From the NCBI GenBank assembly GCA_023846275.1, contig JAIUJO010000164.1, positions 186,001 through 250,000 of the forward strand: 64,000 nt of DNA, written 5' to 3'. Below are positions 11,901 through 25,600 of the stretch, piece by piece; positions within the stretch are counted from its first letter, which is position 1, and every line of letters begins with the position of its first letter. The notes beneath the pieces are model-generated. The model had not been told where the DNA came from, searched no databases, and saw only the letters and a list, made by a program, of their open reading frames with translations. The position numbers and the translations under genes were made by a program. The DNA is from Vanilla planifolia. Its lineage: Eukaryota > Streptophyta > Magnoliopsida > Asparagales > Orchidaceae.

Positions 11901-14900
11901 CATGCGCACATGTTTGTGTGCCCATGAGTGCATGGGTGTGTGTGTGTGTGTATGTGAATGTGCAGATCTGCGGGCGTGTATGTGTGTGTGTGTGTGTCTG
12001 CATGCTTGTGTGTGTTTGTGTTTGTGTTCCTATGCACATTTATGTGTATGTGCATTCGCAAGTGTGTGCAAGTGTGTGTGTGAGTGCATGCAAGTTCATA
12101 TGTATGTGTATGTGTTTGTGTTCAGCATGTGCGTGTGTTTATGCATATGTGTGTGTGCATTTTTGTGTGCATGTGTGTATGTTTCTGTGTGTAAGCATGT
12201 TTTGTTGTAGGTGTGTGCATATGTGTATGCATGGGCATGTGTGTGCCGATGTATGTACATGTGTCTACAATTATGTATGCATGTATGTCTTTGTGTGTCT
12301 ACATGTTCATATGCATGTGTGTACATGTGTGTGTGTGTACATGTGTGTGTATATGTGTGAGTACATGTCTACGTATGTGCATGTGTGTTTCGATGTTTAT
12401 ATATGTGGGTTTGTGTATGTGTGTGTGAGTTTGTGTGTGTATGTATGTGTGTTTGCATATGTGTGTATGGGTGCATCCATGTGTGTGTATGTGCGTGCAT
12501 ACATGTTTCTATTTGTGTAAGCATGCACATGTGCTTTTATGCACTCATGTGTATACATGGACATGTGCATGTGCATATGTGTGTGTTTGAGCATATGTGT
12601 TTGTGTGTGTGCACATGTGTGTATGTATGTGTGTGTTTCTGTGTGTGTGGGTGTGTCTGTGAATATTTTTGCATGCATTTAAGTTTTTGTGTGTGCATGC
12701 ATGTGCATGACTATGTTCATATGTGTGTGGATGTATATGCATATCTATTCTTGTGTTTGTGCATGTGTGTGTCTCTCTGCCTATGCATGTGCATGTGTAA
12801 TTGTTTGTGCATATGCTTGCATGTGTGCATGCATGTGTGTGTGATGCTTGTATGTGTGTGCACATATGTGTATGTGTGCATGTGTGCTTGTGTGTGTTAG
12901 TGTGCATGTGTATGTGTATACTTGTGTGCATGTATGAGTGTGTTTGTGTGTGCATGTGCATGTGTATATAAGTGTGCATATGTGTGTGCATGTTTGTGCA
13001 TATGAGTGTGTGTGTGTGTGTGCATGTTTGTATTTATATGTGCTCTTTTGTGTGTGTGTACAATGTTTGTGCATATGTGTGTGTTCATGCGGATGTGTGT
13101 ATGTGTGTGCATGCATGACTCTATGTGTTTATGTTGTGTGTGCATGTTTGTGTGCCTTTGTGTGCTTGTGTATATTTTTGTGTGCAAGTGTGTACATTTG
13201 TGTGTTTTTGCATATGTGTGTGTGTCCATATGTGTGGGTGTTTTGTTTGTGCATGCATGCAAGCATGTATGCACTATGTGTGGGTGTGCATTGGTGTGTG
13301 TGTGTGAGTGCATTGGTGTGTGTGTGTGTGCTTTCATGTGCATGCATGTCCTTGTGCATGTGTATGTCTATAAGTGCATTTGTATACATATGTGTTTATG
13401 CATTAGTGTGCTTATGTGTGCATGTGTGAGTTCCCGTGTGTGCGAAAGTTTGTGTGTAAGTTGGCATGCATGTGTGTGTGCCTATGATTATTAATTTGTG
13501 TGCATATTCTTCTATGTGTGAGGATATGTGTGCATGTTCTTGCATGTGCATTTAGGCATGTACATATGTGTGTCTATGTGGCTACGTATGTGCAAGTGTG
13601 TTTTTATGTATGTGCATGTGTGCATGGATGTGTGTGTACATGTGTGCATATGTACAATTCTGTTTGTGTGTGTGTGTGCATGCCTCTATGTGTGCCTGTG
13701 CATGTGTGCATGCATTTGTGTGAGTGTGCTTTATGTATATATCTATGTATGCATATGTGTGTGTATGTGTTAATGTGTGTACATGTGAGCATGTGTGTGT
13801 GTGCATGCATGTGTATGCATATAAGTGCATGTTCTTTTGTGTGTGTATGTGTTTGTTTATGTCTATGCATGAACATGAGCAAGTGCATGTGTGTGTGTGT
13901 GCATGTGGATATGTTTGTGTCCATGTGCATGGGTGTACTTGTGTGTGTGCTTGCATTTGTATATGTGTGGTTGTACATGTGTGTGTATATACTTTTGTGT
14001 TCATATGTTCTTGTGCGTGTATTTGTGGGTGCTTGCTTTTGTACATGCATTCGAGCATGTCTACATATGTGCAAGCATCTTAGCAAGCATGCGTGTGAAT
14101 GAATGCACACAAATGCACGTTTGGGTGGTATTTGTCTGCACATGTGATAGTGTATGTGCATATTCATGTGTGTGTATATGTGTGAGAGTATTCATGCACA
14201 TGTGTGTGTGTGTGCATTTATGTGTGTGAGTCCATGCGTAGGTGTGTGCATATGGGTGCATGTGTTTGGTTGTGCATGTGTTCATCTTTTTGTATGTGTA
14301 TGTGTGTCTAAGTGTGCATGTGTGTGATGGTTATACATGTGTGCATGCATGCTTGTGGACATGTGTGCATGTGTTTGAGCATGATCACTCAAGTGTATGT
14401 ATGCATGTGTGTGTATGCATACTTGAATATGCATGGGTGTGCATATGAATGATTGTGTGTATATGTGTGTGTGAGTGTTTGCACAAGCATTTGTGTGTGT
14501 GCATGCACTTAAGGATGTGTATGTGTTTGTGTATTTTTTGGATTTGTGAATGAGTGTACATATGCATGTGGGTGTGTGTGTGTGCATGCATTTGAATGCA
14601 TGTGCATGTTTGCTTATGCACATGCATGTGTGCATGCTTGTGTGTCTACATGCATGTGCATGTGTTTATGTGTGAGTTTGTGTTGTGTATGTGTGTCATG
14701 GTGTATGTGAAGGTGTGTGCATGTTTGCATGTTTGAGTGCATGTGCTTGTGTGAGTGTTTATGCGTTTGTTTGCTCATGCGAGTTTGTGTTTGTGTTTGT
14801 GTTCTTGTGTGTGGGTAGGTGCATGAGTGTGTGTGTGCATTTGCATTTGTTGGTGTGTAAGTTTGTATGGGTTTCTATGTACTTATGTGTTTCTATATGG

Positions 14901-16862
14901 ATTTGTACGAGTGTGTGTTAGTATGCTCACATATATGTGCATATGGGTGTGTAAGCATGTTCGTAATTGTGCTTGTGCTTGGTGTAAGTGGGTGTTCATA
15001 TCTATGTGTATATGTGTGTGTGCGTTTACATGCTTGTGTGCATGTGCTTATGCATGCATGTGTGTATCTATATTTGCATGTATTTGCACATGTGTGTGTG
15101 CATATATGTATTTGTGTGTGCATCTGTGTGTGTGTGCAAGCGAGTATTTGTACATTCATGTGTGCATATATGTGTGTGAATCGTGTTCCATTGCATGTGT
15201 GTGTCTACATTTGTGTGCATGTGTGTGCATAGGTTTTTATGTATGTCCATGCGTATGTGTGTGACTATGTGTGAGGGTGCATGTGTGTGTACATATGTGC
15301 ATGCATGCATGTGTCTCTTTGTGTTTACATTTATATGCATGTGTGTGTGTGTCTACATGTGTGTATGTGGTCATGTATGACTTTCGATGTGTGTAAGCAT
15401 GCATGCATACCTGTGTGAGTGTGTAAGTGTATGTCCACATATTTGTGTGCATGTGTATGTGTGTGTGCACACATTCAAGCATGTGTGCATGTGTGTGTAC
15501 ATGTGTGTGTGCATGTGTTTTGGTGTGCATGCATGTGTGTGTATGTGTGTGTATGAGTGCATTTGTGTGTGTGTGTATGCATGTGTATTTGTGCTTGTGT
15601 GTGTGCATATGTGCATGTGTGTATGCACACATGTTTCTATGTTTGTGTATGCATTCTCGTGTGTGTGTGTGTTTATGCATGCATTTTCCTACATGCACTT
15701 ATGCAAGTGTAATTGTGTTTTTCTGTGTGCATATGTGTGTGCAAGTGAGTATGTGTGTGTTTGTGTACATGCATGCGTGTTTATATGTGCATGTGTGTGA
15801 TTATTATGTATGTGTATTTACATGCATGTGCATACATGTGTATTCATGCATGTGCATATCAATATGCATGTGTGTGCATCTAAATGCATGTCTATGAGCC
15901 ATTTTGTGAGCATGTTGCAAGCTCATGCATGTGTCCTCATGTGCATATGTGTGGGTGTATATGTGTACCTTTTTGTGCATGTGTTCTTATGTGTGTGCGT
16001 GTGTGCATGTGTTCATACCATACGAGTTTGCAAGCTTGTGAGTATGTGCATTTGTTTATACATGTGCACACACATTTGTGTGTGCATGTATGTACATTTA
16101 TGTTCATGAGTGTGTGGGCATGTGTGTGTCCATGCTTATGGGTGAATGCATGTGTGTCTCTGTACTATGTTTTCATTTGCATGTGTGTTTGCATGTCTAT
16201 GTATTTATATGCCTATATGCACATGTGTGTACATGTGTGTTAGTGTGCATGCATAGGCAACTATGTTTGTGTGTGTGTGTGTGTTTGTATGTGCACATGA
16301 GTGTCTGTGTGCATGCATCTACTAGTTTGTGTGCATGTCTGTGCTTGGGTACATGTGTGTGCATGTGCGTGTGTGTCTAGCTTGTGTGCGCATGCTTGCG
16401 CTTGTGAGTTTCATGTGTTTTCATGTGTATATGCTTTTTTGTGCATCTATCCATGTGCATGTGCATTTGTGTGCTTGTGATTTATGTGTGTATATGTGTG
16501 TAATGCATTTATGTGCATGTGTGTGTGTATGTAAGTGTGTTTATGTGTGTGTAGGTTTATGTGTGTATGTATGTGTTCACATGTGTGTTTCTATATGTGC
16601 ATACGTTTGCATTTGTGTGCATATGTGTGTGCATGGCTATGTGGTTGTGTGTTTGTGCGTTAGATTGTGTGTGCATTTGCATGTGTGTGCATGTTTGTGT
16701 GTGCATGGTGTGCATCCATACTTGCATGTACGTGTTTGTGTGTGCGAGAATATGTGTGTACATGTTTGTGTGTTGTACATGCATACCTGTGTTTAAGTGT
16801 GTGTGTGTGGGTGGGAATGCCTGCGTGCAGTCTCATCCATTTGAGTAAGCATATGTGTGTGT

Positions 16863-16915
16863 GTGTATGAGTGCTTGTGTGTGTGATTATGTGTGTGTAT
16901 GAGTGCTTGTGTGGG
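16863..16915 (+). repeat. 32-base tandem duplication
   Basis: TATGAGTGCTTGTGTG starts at 16866 and again at 16898, separated by GTGTGATTATG. The period is 32 bases. It lies immediately after a short stretch of mixed composition (about 16815-16850) within the TG array. Confidence 0.8.
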
Positions 16916-18285
16916 TGTGCTTTTGTGCATGTGTATGTTCCCATGAGTGTGTCTGTGTGTTTGTGTTTATATTTATGTGTGTGTGTGTCTATATGTATAT
17001 GTGCTAGTGTATGTATTATTGTGTGCATGCATGTTTGTATGTTTTCATGTGTTTATTGGCATGCATGTGCACATGGTTATCCTTGTGTGTGAGTGTATGG
17101 GTTTGCTTGTTTGTGTATGTGAATGTGTGAACATGTGCTATGCATGTTTTCTAGTGTATGTGTGTAGGTGTACGTGTGTGTATGAATGTGTGTTTGCATG
17201 TTTTGGTGAACCTGGCTATGTATTTATGTGTGTGTGTGTGTGTGTTCATGTGTGTGCCTATGTGGGTGCACATGCATGCATGTGTGTGTTAGAGTGTGTG
17301 GATGTTTATAGCTTTTTGTGTGTGTGTGTGAGTACATATGTGTGAGTGTGTGCATGTAAGCACTTGTGTGTGTGTGGGCAAATGAGGGTGTTTGTTCATC
17401 TGTGTGTATGTGCATATGTAGGTGTGTGATTGTCTATGTTTGTGTGCATATGCATATGTACTTGCATGTGTGCATGTGTTTGCATGTGTGTTTTTGGGTG
17501 TGCATGTGTGGGAATTTGTGTATCTTCCTATGTGTGCATGTGCGTACACGTCTACGTGTCCTAATGCAAATGTGTGTGATTTCAGACGTGTGTTCATATT
17601 GTGTGCATGTGGATGTGCGTGCATGCATTTGTGTATATGTCTATAAGTGTGTGTGTGTGTGTGTGCTTATGTAAGTTTGTGTGCAAGTGAATACATGAGT
17701 GTATGTGCATGTCTTCTTGTGTGAGTGTCTGTGCATGTGGATGTGTGTCTTGTGCATGTGTATGTGTGTGTGTAATGCATACATGTGTGAATGTGTGTGT
17801 GCATGTGTGTTTGTTTGTCAGTGTGTATGTGTGTACATATACATGCATGTGTGTATGTGTTCATGTGTGCATGTGTGTGCACAGATGTGTGGTTGTTTAT
17901 GTGTGTTCTTACATGTGTGCATACATGTGTGTGTGTGTGTGTATGCATGTGTGCACATGTGTGTCTTCATGCACACATCCTTATATGAGTGTGTGTGTGG
18001 GTTCATGTGTGGGTTTGTGCATGTGTGGGAACATGCGTTCATGTGTGTGTACTTGCATGTGTGAATGAATGTATGTATGTGTGTGTGCCTTTTTTCCTAT
18101 ATATATATGTGTGTGTGTGGGTGTATGTGTTTATACACACATGTGTGTATGAGTATGTCTATGGGTTCATGTGTATGTTTGTGCTTTTTTTTCATGTGTG
18201 CATGAGTGGGAACATGTGCATATGGTTGTGGTCATAAGTGTATGTAGTGTGTATGTGAGTGTGTGTGCAATTATGCATATGTTCG

Positions 18286-18472
18286 CAAGATTGATTGTTT
18301 TCCTACAAATATCAAAATTTGAATAGTCGTGTTACTTCAAAGAAATCTACTTCTCTTTTTATTTCTTCTTATTCCTACATAAGTTTTATGTATATAAATT
18401 TTAGTATCAATTCTTGTTTCTTCATAAATATTATTCTTATCATGAACATCTTTTGGAGTGTTTCTTAAACTG
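18286..18472. other. AT-rich island interrupting the TG array
   Basis: About 187 bases of A/T-rich, non-TG sequence with abrupt edges: TG array ends near GTTCGCAAGATTG and resumes at AAACTGTGTGTGTG. A minus-strand frame stays open across most of it as an extension of the His/Thr frame from the array, giving a Lys/Arg/Ile-rich stretch that I do not recognise. It could be a fragment of an inserted element, an original spacer preserved in the array, or a filled break. No terminal repeats or target-site duplication are visible. Confidence 0.85.
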
Positions 18473-19108
18473 TGTGTGTGCATACTTGTACATGTGTGTG
18501 TGTGTGTGCATGTGTCTATATGTGTGTGAGTTTGTGTGTTATTGCATGTGTGGGCAAGTGTGTATGTGGCCTTGTGCATGTGTGTGCATATCTGTATTAA
18601 TGTTTGTGTGTGTAAGTATGTGTGTGTGTGTGCAAGCATATGTGTGTTGTGCTTGTGAGTGTGTGCATGTGCATTTGCACATAGGTATACATGTGCATAT
18701 GTGTGTCTATGTGTGTGCATGATTGTACATGTGTGTGCAAGTGTATTTATTGTTTTTGTATTTGTGCTTATGTGCGTGTGAGCATGCTTCCAGGCATGTG
18801 TGTTTATGCATGTGCTTGCATGGTCGTACATGTATGAGTGTGCCTATGCATGCATGTGAATGTGGATGTGCATGGGTTTATGTGGTCATGTATGCACATG
18901 TGTCCAAATATGTTTATGTGTGTGTGTTTATACATGTACTTGTGTGAGCTTATTTATGTATGTGCATGTGGGTGTGCATGTGTGTGCCCATTTGTTCTTG
19001 TGAGCATCAATGTGTGTGCAAGCATAACTATGCATGTTCATGTATGCGTTCTTACCTATTTGAATGTATGTGTATGTGTAGGTGTATTTGTTGGTGTGCA
19101 TGTCTCTG

Positions 19109-19112
<4 letters not shown>

Positions 19113-19148
<36 letters not shown>
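19113..19148 (+). repeat. Longest pure (TG) run, about 18 units
   Basis: An uninterrupted TG dinucleotide run of about 36 bases. Other long pure runs lie near 40628-40652 and 51254-51278. Alternating TG/CA of this length is a classic Z-DNA-forming sequence under negative supercoiling, and (UG)n in RNA is a known ligand of TDP-43-type RRM proteins in animals. Neither role is shown here. Confidence 0.9.
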
Positions 19149-19149
<1 letters not shown>

Positions 19150-20225
19150 ATATTTGTGTCAGTGCATGTGAGCATGCTTGCTTGTATGTTTGTGAGATAG
19201 TGTTGACAGGTGTGTGTGCATTTTTTTTGTGTGGGTGCACGTGTATGTGTATAAGTGCTTGTGTGTGTACGTGCATGTTTATGTGTGTGTGCATGTGTGT
19301 GCCTATGTGCATTTAGGCATGTCATCATGCTTATATTTGAGCATTTGTATGCATGTATATGTATGTGTGCATGTGCATAAGTCTGGGTGTGTCTGGATGG
19401 GTATGTTTAGGTATGTGTATATGCATGCTTGTGTATGTGTACTTGTGAGCATGGGTGTATGCATGGATACTTACATGCATGTCTTCATGTGTGTGTGTGT
19501 ATGTATGTGTGTGTATGTGTTTATGCATGCATACATGTGTGTGTATGTGCAAGCATGAATGTGGTGTGTGTGTGTGTGTGTATGTGCACACACCTATTTA
19601 TGCATGTGTGCAAGTGTGTGTGGATATGCATGAGTGAATATATGAATGTATTTGTATGTGCATGTATGCACGTGTAGGAGTGTGCATGTGTGCAAGTGTA
19701 CATATGTGTGTATGTGTGCATGTGTGTTTGCATGTGTGTGTGCATGCTTGTATGTGTGGGTATATGTGTATGTGTACATGTATATAGCCACATGTGTGGT
19801 TGTGGGTGTTTATGAACACGCTTGTGTTTGTGCATGTGTGTATTTGGACGTGTGTGTGTGTGCCTATGTGTGTATGTTCATGTGTGTTCTTATATGCATG
19901 CATTTATGTGTGCATGTATTTCTATGTACACATGTGTATTCTTCTGTGTGTGCACTTGTGTGTGTGTGCATGTGTTTATGCCTGCATGTGTGATTGTGTG
20001 TTGGTGCATGCATTTGTTTGTGTGAATTTTAATGGTTGTGTGTGTACGTGCATTTGTGTGCATGATTTTGTATGTGTGTGCTTGTAGGTGTGTGTTTCTG
20101 TGTGTGTGTGCATGCATGTGTTTGTGTCCATATCTCTGTACAAGTGTGTGTGTGTATGTTTATGAGCATGTACGTAAGTGTGTGTGTGTGTGTTTGCATG
20201 TACATGTGAGCATATGTGTGTGTGT

Positions 20226-20257
20226 GTGCTTGTGCCTGTGCTTGTGCTTGTGCTTGT
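20226..20257 (+). repeat. Hexamer run GCTTGT / GCCTGT
   Basis: Four to five successive hexamers of the form TGTGCT or TGTGCC form a small perfect-looking hexanucleotide microsatellite inside the array. It illustrates that other short units besides TG can expand locally. Confidence 0.8.
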
Positions 20258-22669
20258 GGGTTCATGTGCTTGTGTGTGTGTGTGTGTACATTAGTACATG
20301 CATGCATGTATGTGTGTGTGTATATGTGTGTGTGTGTGTGAGTATGTTTTTATGAGTGTCTGGTTGGGTGTGTATGAGAGTGAGCATTTTTGTGTTCATG
20401 TATGGGCATATATGTGTGTGCATGTGTGTGTGCGTGTGCATGTCTGTGTGCTTGTATGTGTGGGCATGTTTTCACATTTGTTTGCACATGTGTGTGGGTG
20501 AGTGTAAATGCATGTTGTATATGTGTGTGTGTGTGTGTTAGCATGTGATCAGGTGTGTGTGCATGTGTCTTTGTATGCTTGTGTATTTTCTTGTTGTGCC
20601 TGCACATACATGTGTGTGTGTGCATATATGGCTCTGCATGTGTAGATGTGTGTGTTTGTGTCTATATGTGGGTGTGTATTGCTATATGTGTGTGTGTGTT
20701 TGTGAGAGTGAATGCATGTGTGTGTGAGTGAGTGTGCATGTGCATATGTGTGTGGGTATTTGGCTATCTTTGTTTGTGAGTGTTTATGAATACATGTATG
20801 AGTGAACAGTTTATGTGTGTGTATGCATGTGTGTGTAAGTGTGCTTATGTGTGTTTGCATGTGTGTGTGCATGTGTGGGGTGTGTGTGTGTTGTTTGTGT
20901 ATGTGTGTACATTTATGCTTTTTTGTGGGTGAGTGTGTTCATATTTGTGCTGTATGCTTGTGCATGTGTATGCAGGTGTGTGTTCTTATGCATGTGTATG
21001 TATGTAGATGCGTGCATGCGTGAGAAAGTGTGTGTGCGTGCAAAGTTTGCATGGGAGATCTTGTATATGAGTACACGAGAGTGTGTTCGTTTGTGTGCTT
21101 ATGTTTGCCTATGCTTGTTTGTGCATGTGTGTATTTACATTTCTATGTGTGCACATTTGTGTTCATACGTGTGTGCGAGTGTGTGTGCATGCATGTCTGT
21201 GCATGTTTGACTACATGAGTGTGTATGTATGCATGTAATTGCATGTGCATTTGCATGTATGTGCATGTGTGTTTATGGTGTGTGCTTGTATTTTTGGGTG
21301 TTTGTGTGTGTGTGACTATGTGTTCATGTGTGTTTGTGAGCATCTATGTGTGCATGTGTGTTCATTTGTTTACATGTGTGTGCATGTGCACATGTTCTTG
21401 TGTGTTTGCATGTGTATGCTCATCAATGTGCATGTGGGTGTGTACGCATATGCATATGTGTGTATTTATTGTTGTGTATGTGGGTGAGTGCATATGTTTG
21501 TGTGCATGTGTTCCTATGTGTTTATAGGTGTACATGCTTGTTTATATGCATGTGTGTTTGTGCTCATGCATGTGCATATGTTTGTATGTATGCATTCACA
21601 TGTGTGTTTGTGAATGTGTGTGCTTGCATGCATGTGTGTTTTTGTGCACTTATTCATGTTTGTGAGCATGTGCGTGTGTGTGTGTTCGCATGTGTGTGTG
21701 TTCCTGTATGTAGGTGCATATGTGTGTGTGTGGTTGTGCATGTGTATGTGTGTCTGTGTGTGTGCATGTGCATTAGTGTGCATACATGCATACTGGTGAG
21801 CATGTGTTTGTGTGTGTGAATCTTTTTGTGTGCTCGTGCTTGTGTCCATTCATGTATAGTGCTTTTGCATGTGCCTGTGTGTGCGTGCATGTGCATAAGT
21901 GTGCCTGTTTGTATGTGCACATGTGTATGTGAGTGTGTGTTCGTGGATGCAAAGTTTGTTTACACATGTGTGCATGTATAAGTGTGGGAACATACGTTTT
22001 TGTGTGTGAGTGTGTATACATGTGTTTCTATGCATGTTTGTGTATGTGTATGTGTGTGTATGTGTATGTGTATGTGTATATACATTGCTTGTGTGTGCGC
22101 ATGTGCATGTGTGCAGATGAGTGTGAGTGTGTGGTGGTGTGTGTGTGTTCGTCTACATGTGTGTGCGTATATGTATGCATATGTGCATGTGTTTATGTGT
22201 GCTTTCATGCATATATGATTTTATTTGTGTGGGCACATATGTGTATGTGTGTGTGTGTGCATAGGCATGAGTATTTGTGAGTGCATATGTGTTTAGATGC
22301 ATATTTTTGTGTTGCTATGTAAGTGTGTGAGTGCTTTTGTGTGCATGTGAGCATGGGTGTGTGTCTCTGTGTGTTAACTTGTATATATGTGTGTGAGCAT
22401 GTTTGCACGCATGCTTATGGGTGTGTGTGTTCTTGCTTACAAGCATGAGTGGGTATTTGTGTGTCTGTGCTCATCCATATGTGTGTGCATGCATGTGTTC
22501 ACATGTGTGTGCCTTTGTCTGTATGTGTGTATGTGAGTGTGCATGTATGTGTTTATGTGTTTACAAGCATGCATACGCATTGGTGTGCATGCGCTTATGT
22601 ATGTGTATGCATCGGTGCATAGGTGTATGTGTACATATATGTATGCATGCATGATTATGTGTATGTGTG

Positions 22670-22686
22670 TGCATGCATGCATGCAT
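22670..22686. repeat. (TGCA)n self-complementary run
   Basis: About four tandem TGCA units. The run is self-complementary and contains overlapping CATGCATG words. Similar runs occur at about 8508-8519, 29103-29116 and 50918-50934. CATGCA is the plant RY core bound by B3-domain factors (ABI3, FUS3, LEC2). Whether any of these copies is used is unknown. Confidence 0.8.
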
Positions 22687-25600
22687 ACATGTGTGTGTGT
22701 ATGTACAATTATGGTAGTGCATGTGGGTGTGTGCATGTGTAATCGTGTAGGCGTTTACTCATGTGTGCTTGTACCTGTGCACATACACACGTGTGTGTGT
22801 GTGTATATGCATGTGCATGGGTGTGTACATTAGTGTGTGCATACAACTATGTGTTCATTTGTGTACGCATGCATGAGTGTCTACCTATGCATATGCATGC
22901 ACGAGTGTGTACATGCATAATTGTGTGTGGATGTCTATGCATGTGCTTATGTACATGTGTGTATGTATGTGTATGAGTGTTTGTATTGTGTGTGTGCACA
23001 TGTGTGTGTGTGTGAGTGCATGGGCATGAGTGTGAGGGTGTGTGTGCATGTGTGTGTACTTGTGCATGTGCATGTGTGTTCATGTACATGCATATGTGTA
23101 TGCATTTATGTGTTCTTGTTCTTATGCATGTATGTTTTTGTTTGTATGTGTGCATTTGAGCTTGTGTGTTCATGTGTGTGAACATGTGTGCATGTGTTTA
23201 TGTGTGTGTGTGTGCATGTTTGCATGTATGTGTGCGAGCATGTTTATTTGTGTGCTTGTGAGTTGGTGTGTGCATACTTGTATGCATGTGTGTGTATTTA
23301 TGCATGTGCTGTGTGTTTGTGTATTTGTGAATATGTGCTTAAGTGTGTGTGAATGCGTTTGTACGTACATGTGTGCATGTGTGTTTGCACTTGCTATTTG
23401 GGATTACGTGTTTATGTATGTGTTATGCATTTATGGCACGTGTGTGCATGTGTGTGGGTCTATCTTTGTGTGTATATGTGTGTGCATGTGCTTGAGGACA
23501 TGTCTATGTGCTTATGTGTGTCTACATAATTACGTGCATGTGAGTGTGTGTGTGTGTGTGTATGTGTGTACACATTTGTGTATGTTTTCTTATTTGTGTG
23601 TTAGTGTGTGCTTGTATGTGCGTGCATGTGATCATTTCTATTTGTGAGCATGTGTGTGTGCATGTGCATTTGAGTTTGTGGGTGCATATGTATATGGTTA
23701 CATGTGTGTGGGTTTGTGCATGGCTATGCATGTGCTTGTGTCTATGTGTCTACTTGTGTGTGCATGTGTATTTTTGTGTGTGTGTGTGTGTTCGTATGTC
23801 TTTGTGAGGGGAGTGTGTAAGTGTGTGCAAGTGTGAGTGTATGTGTATGCACGTGTGTATCCATGTGTGTGGGTGTGTATGTGTGCATGCATATACATAT
23901 GTGTGTGTGGGTACATGCATCTAAGTGTGTGTTCATGTTTGTATGTGTGTGTGTGCTCATGTGCATGTATGTACATATGGATATAGGCATAGGTATGTGC
24001 ATGCATGTGGATGCAAGCATGTCTGTGTCCTTGCGCATGCTTATTTACATGCTTATATGTGTATTTGTGCATGTGTGAATGTTTGTGAGGGTGTGTCTAT
24101 GTTTGTGTGCTTGCACATGTTCGTGTGCCAATGTATGCATGTGTGTATGTGTGTACATGTAGGTGTGTATGTGTTTGGGGGTGTATGTTTGTGTGTGTCT
24201 GTGTGCTTGTTTGTGTTTTTGTGCATGTGTATATGCATTCACTTGTGTGTATGAAGTTGTGCGTGTTGGTGTGCATGTGTTTGTGTGTGTGTGTGTGTAT
24301 GTCTTTTGCATGTGCAATTGTGCATGTGTTCGTGTGTGTGAGTGGTGCATGTTTTTTGAGCTTGCACATGTGTGCATATATGTATGTGTTTGCGAATGTG
24401 TTTTCGTATATGTATGCTTGTGTGCTGGTGTGTGCTTGTGTGCATGCATGTGAATGTGTGAATGTGTCCATGTGTGTGTGTGTGCATGTGTTTGTATTCT
24501 TGTGTGTGTATATGCATGTATGGTTGTGTGTGTGTTTATGCATGTGTAATTGTGTGTGGGAATGTGTGTGCATATGTGTTGGTGTCATTATCTGTATGTG
24601 ATTCTATGTGCATGTGTGGATGTATGCTTGTGCATGTGTGCATGCATGTATATGCATTTGGGTTAGTCGCCTACACATGCATGTGTGCATTTGTTCGTGT
24701 GCCATAGGCATGTGTGTTTGTGCATGTGGGAGAATGCGTGTGCAGGCATTCTTGCTTGTGGGGTTACATATATGTGTGTGGTTACATGTGTCAGTCAGTG
24801 CACGTTTGTGCATGTGCATACGTATATGTATTCTTGTGCATGTATGGATATACATGTGTGCATGTGTGCATGTGTATATATGCATTTGTGTGTAGCTATG
24901 CATGTGTGTGTTTGTGCTTGTGTATGTTTTTACATATGCATGTGTGCATGTTTTTTGATGTGTATGTCTTTGTGCATGTGTGTACAAGAAATTATGTGTG
25001 TGCAAGAGTGTACTTGTATGTGTATGCATGTGGTTGCATGTGGATGTGTTTGTGCATGCATGATCATGGCTGTGGATGCTTGTGTGCATGCAAGTGTGTG
25101 TATGTACCTATGCAAGTGCATGTGCCTGTGTGTACATGGGTGTGCATATGTGTGTATGTCTTTGTTTCTGTGTGTACATGTTTGTATGTACTTGTATGCA
25201 TTTGTGTGAATGTGTGTATGTGCAAATGTATGTTTGAGTATCTATGCTTTTGTGTGAAAGTTTGTGTCCATGTGCATGTGTGTGCATGTGAGTGCATGTT
25301 GTGAGCATGTGTATGAGTCTAACTGTTCATGCATGCATATACGTATTTGTGTCGATGAACATTTGTGTACTTATTTGTGCATTCGGGCATGTGTTTGTGT
25401 ATGTGTTTATATATATATATATCTGTGTGTGTGTGTGTGTGTTCGTATGTGTACATGAGTTTTTGTGTGTTTATGAGAGTGAATGTGTGTGTGCATATTT
25501 ATGCATCTATGTAATCCTTTGTATATAGGTAGTGTGCCAACACCTGTATGTGCATGTGTGTTCATATGCTTGTGCCTATGAGTGTGCGTGTTTGTGTGCA

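Larger units (their letters stand above)
1736..18285 (+). repeat. TG-rich satellite-like array, block 1
   Basis: About 16.5 kb of degenerate tandem DNA. The + strand is built from TGTG runs of variable length separated by GCATG, ACATG, TATG, CTATG and TTTG words. C occurs mainly in CA, CT or CC contexts and CG is sparse. The array keeps one orientation throughout: the + strand is always the G/T strand, with only a few short CA runs. No fixed monomer length is visible over the block, but local duplications occur (see 4520-4600, 7451-7570, 7940-8015, 8466-8870 and 16863-16915). Open frames here encode only Cys-Val-Met-His on + or His-Thr-Met on -, as expected from translated TG/CA repeats, so no gene is called. 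Confidence 0.95.

Noticed and set aside
1736-18285. Telomeric repeat array
   Set aside because: No TTTAGGG, TTAGGG or close variant repeats in tandem; the words are TGTG and GCATG.
18286-18472. Reverse transcriptase or other pol fragment in the island
   Set aside because: Translations of both strands gave only Lys/Arg/Ile-rich text without a motif that I could align to a family.
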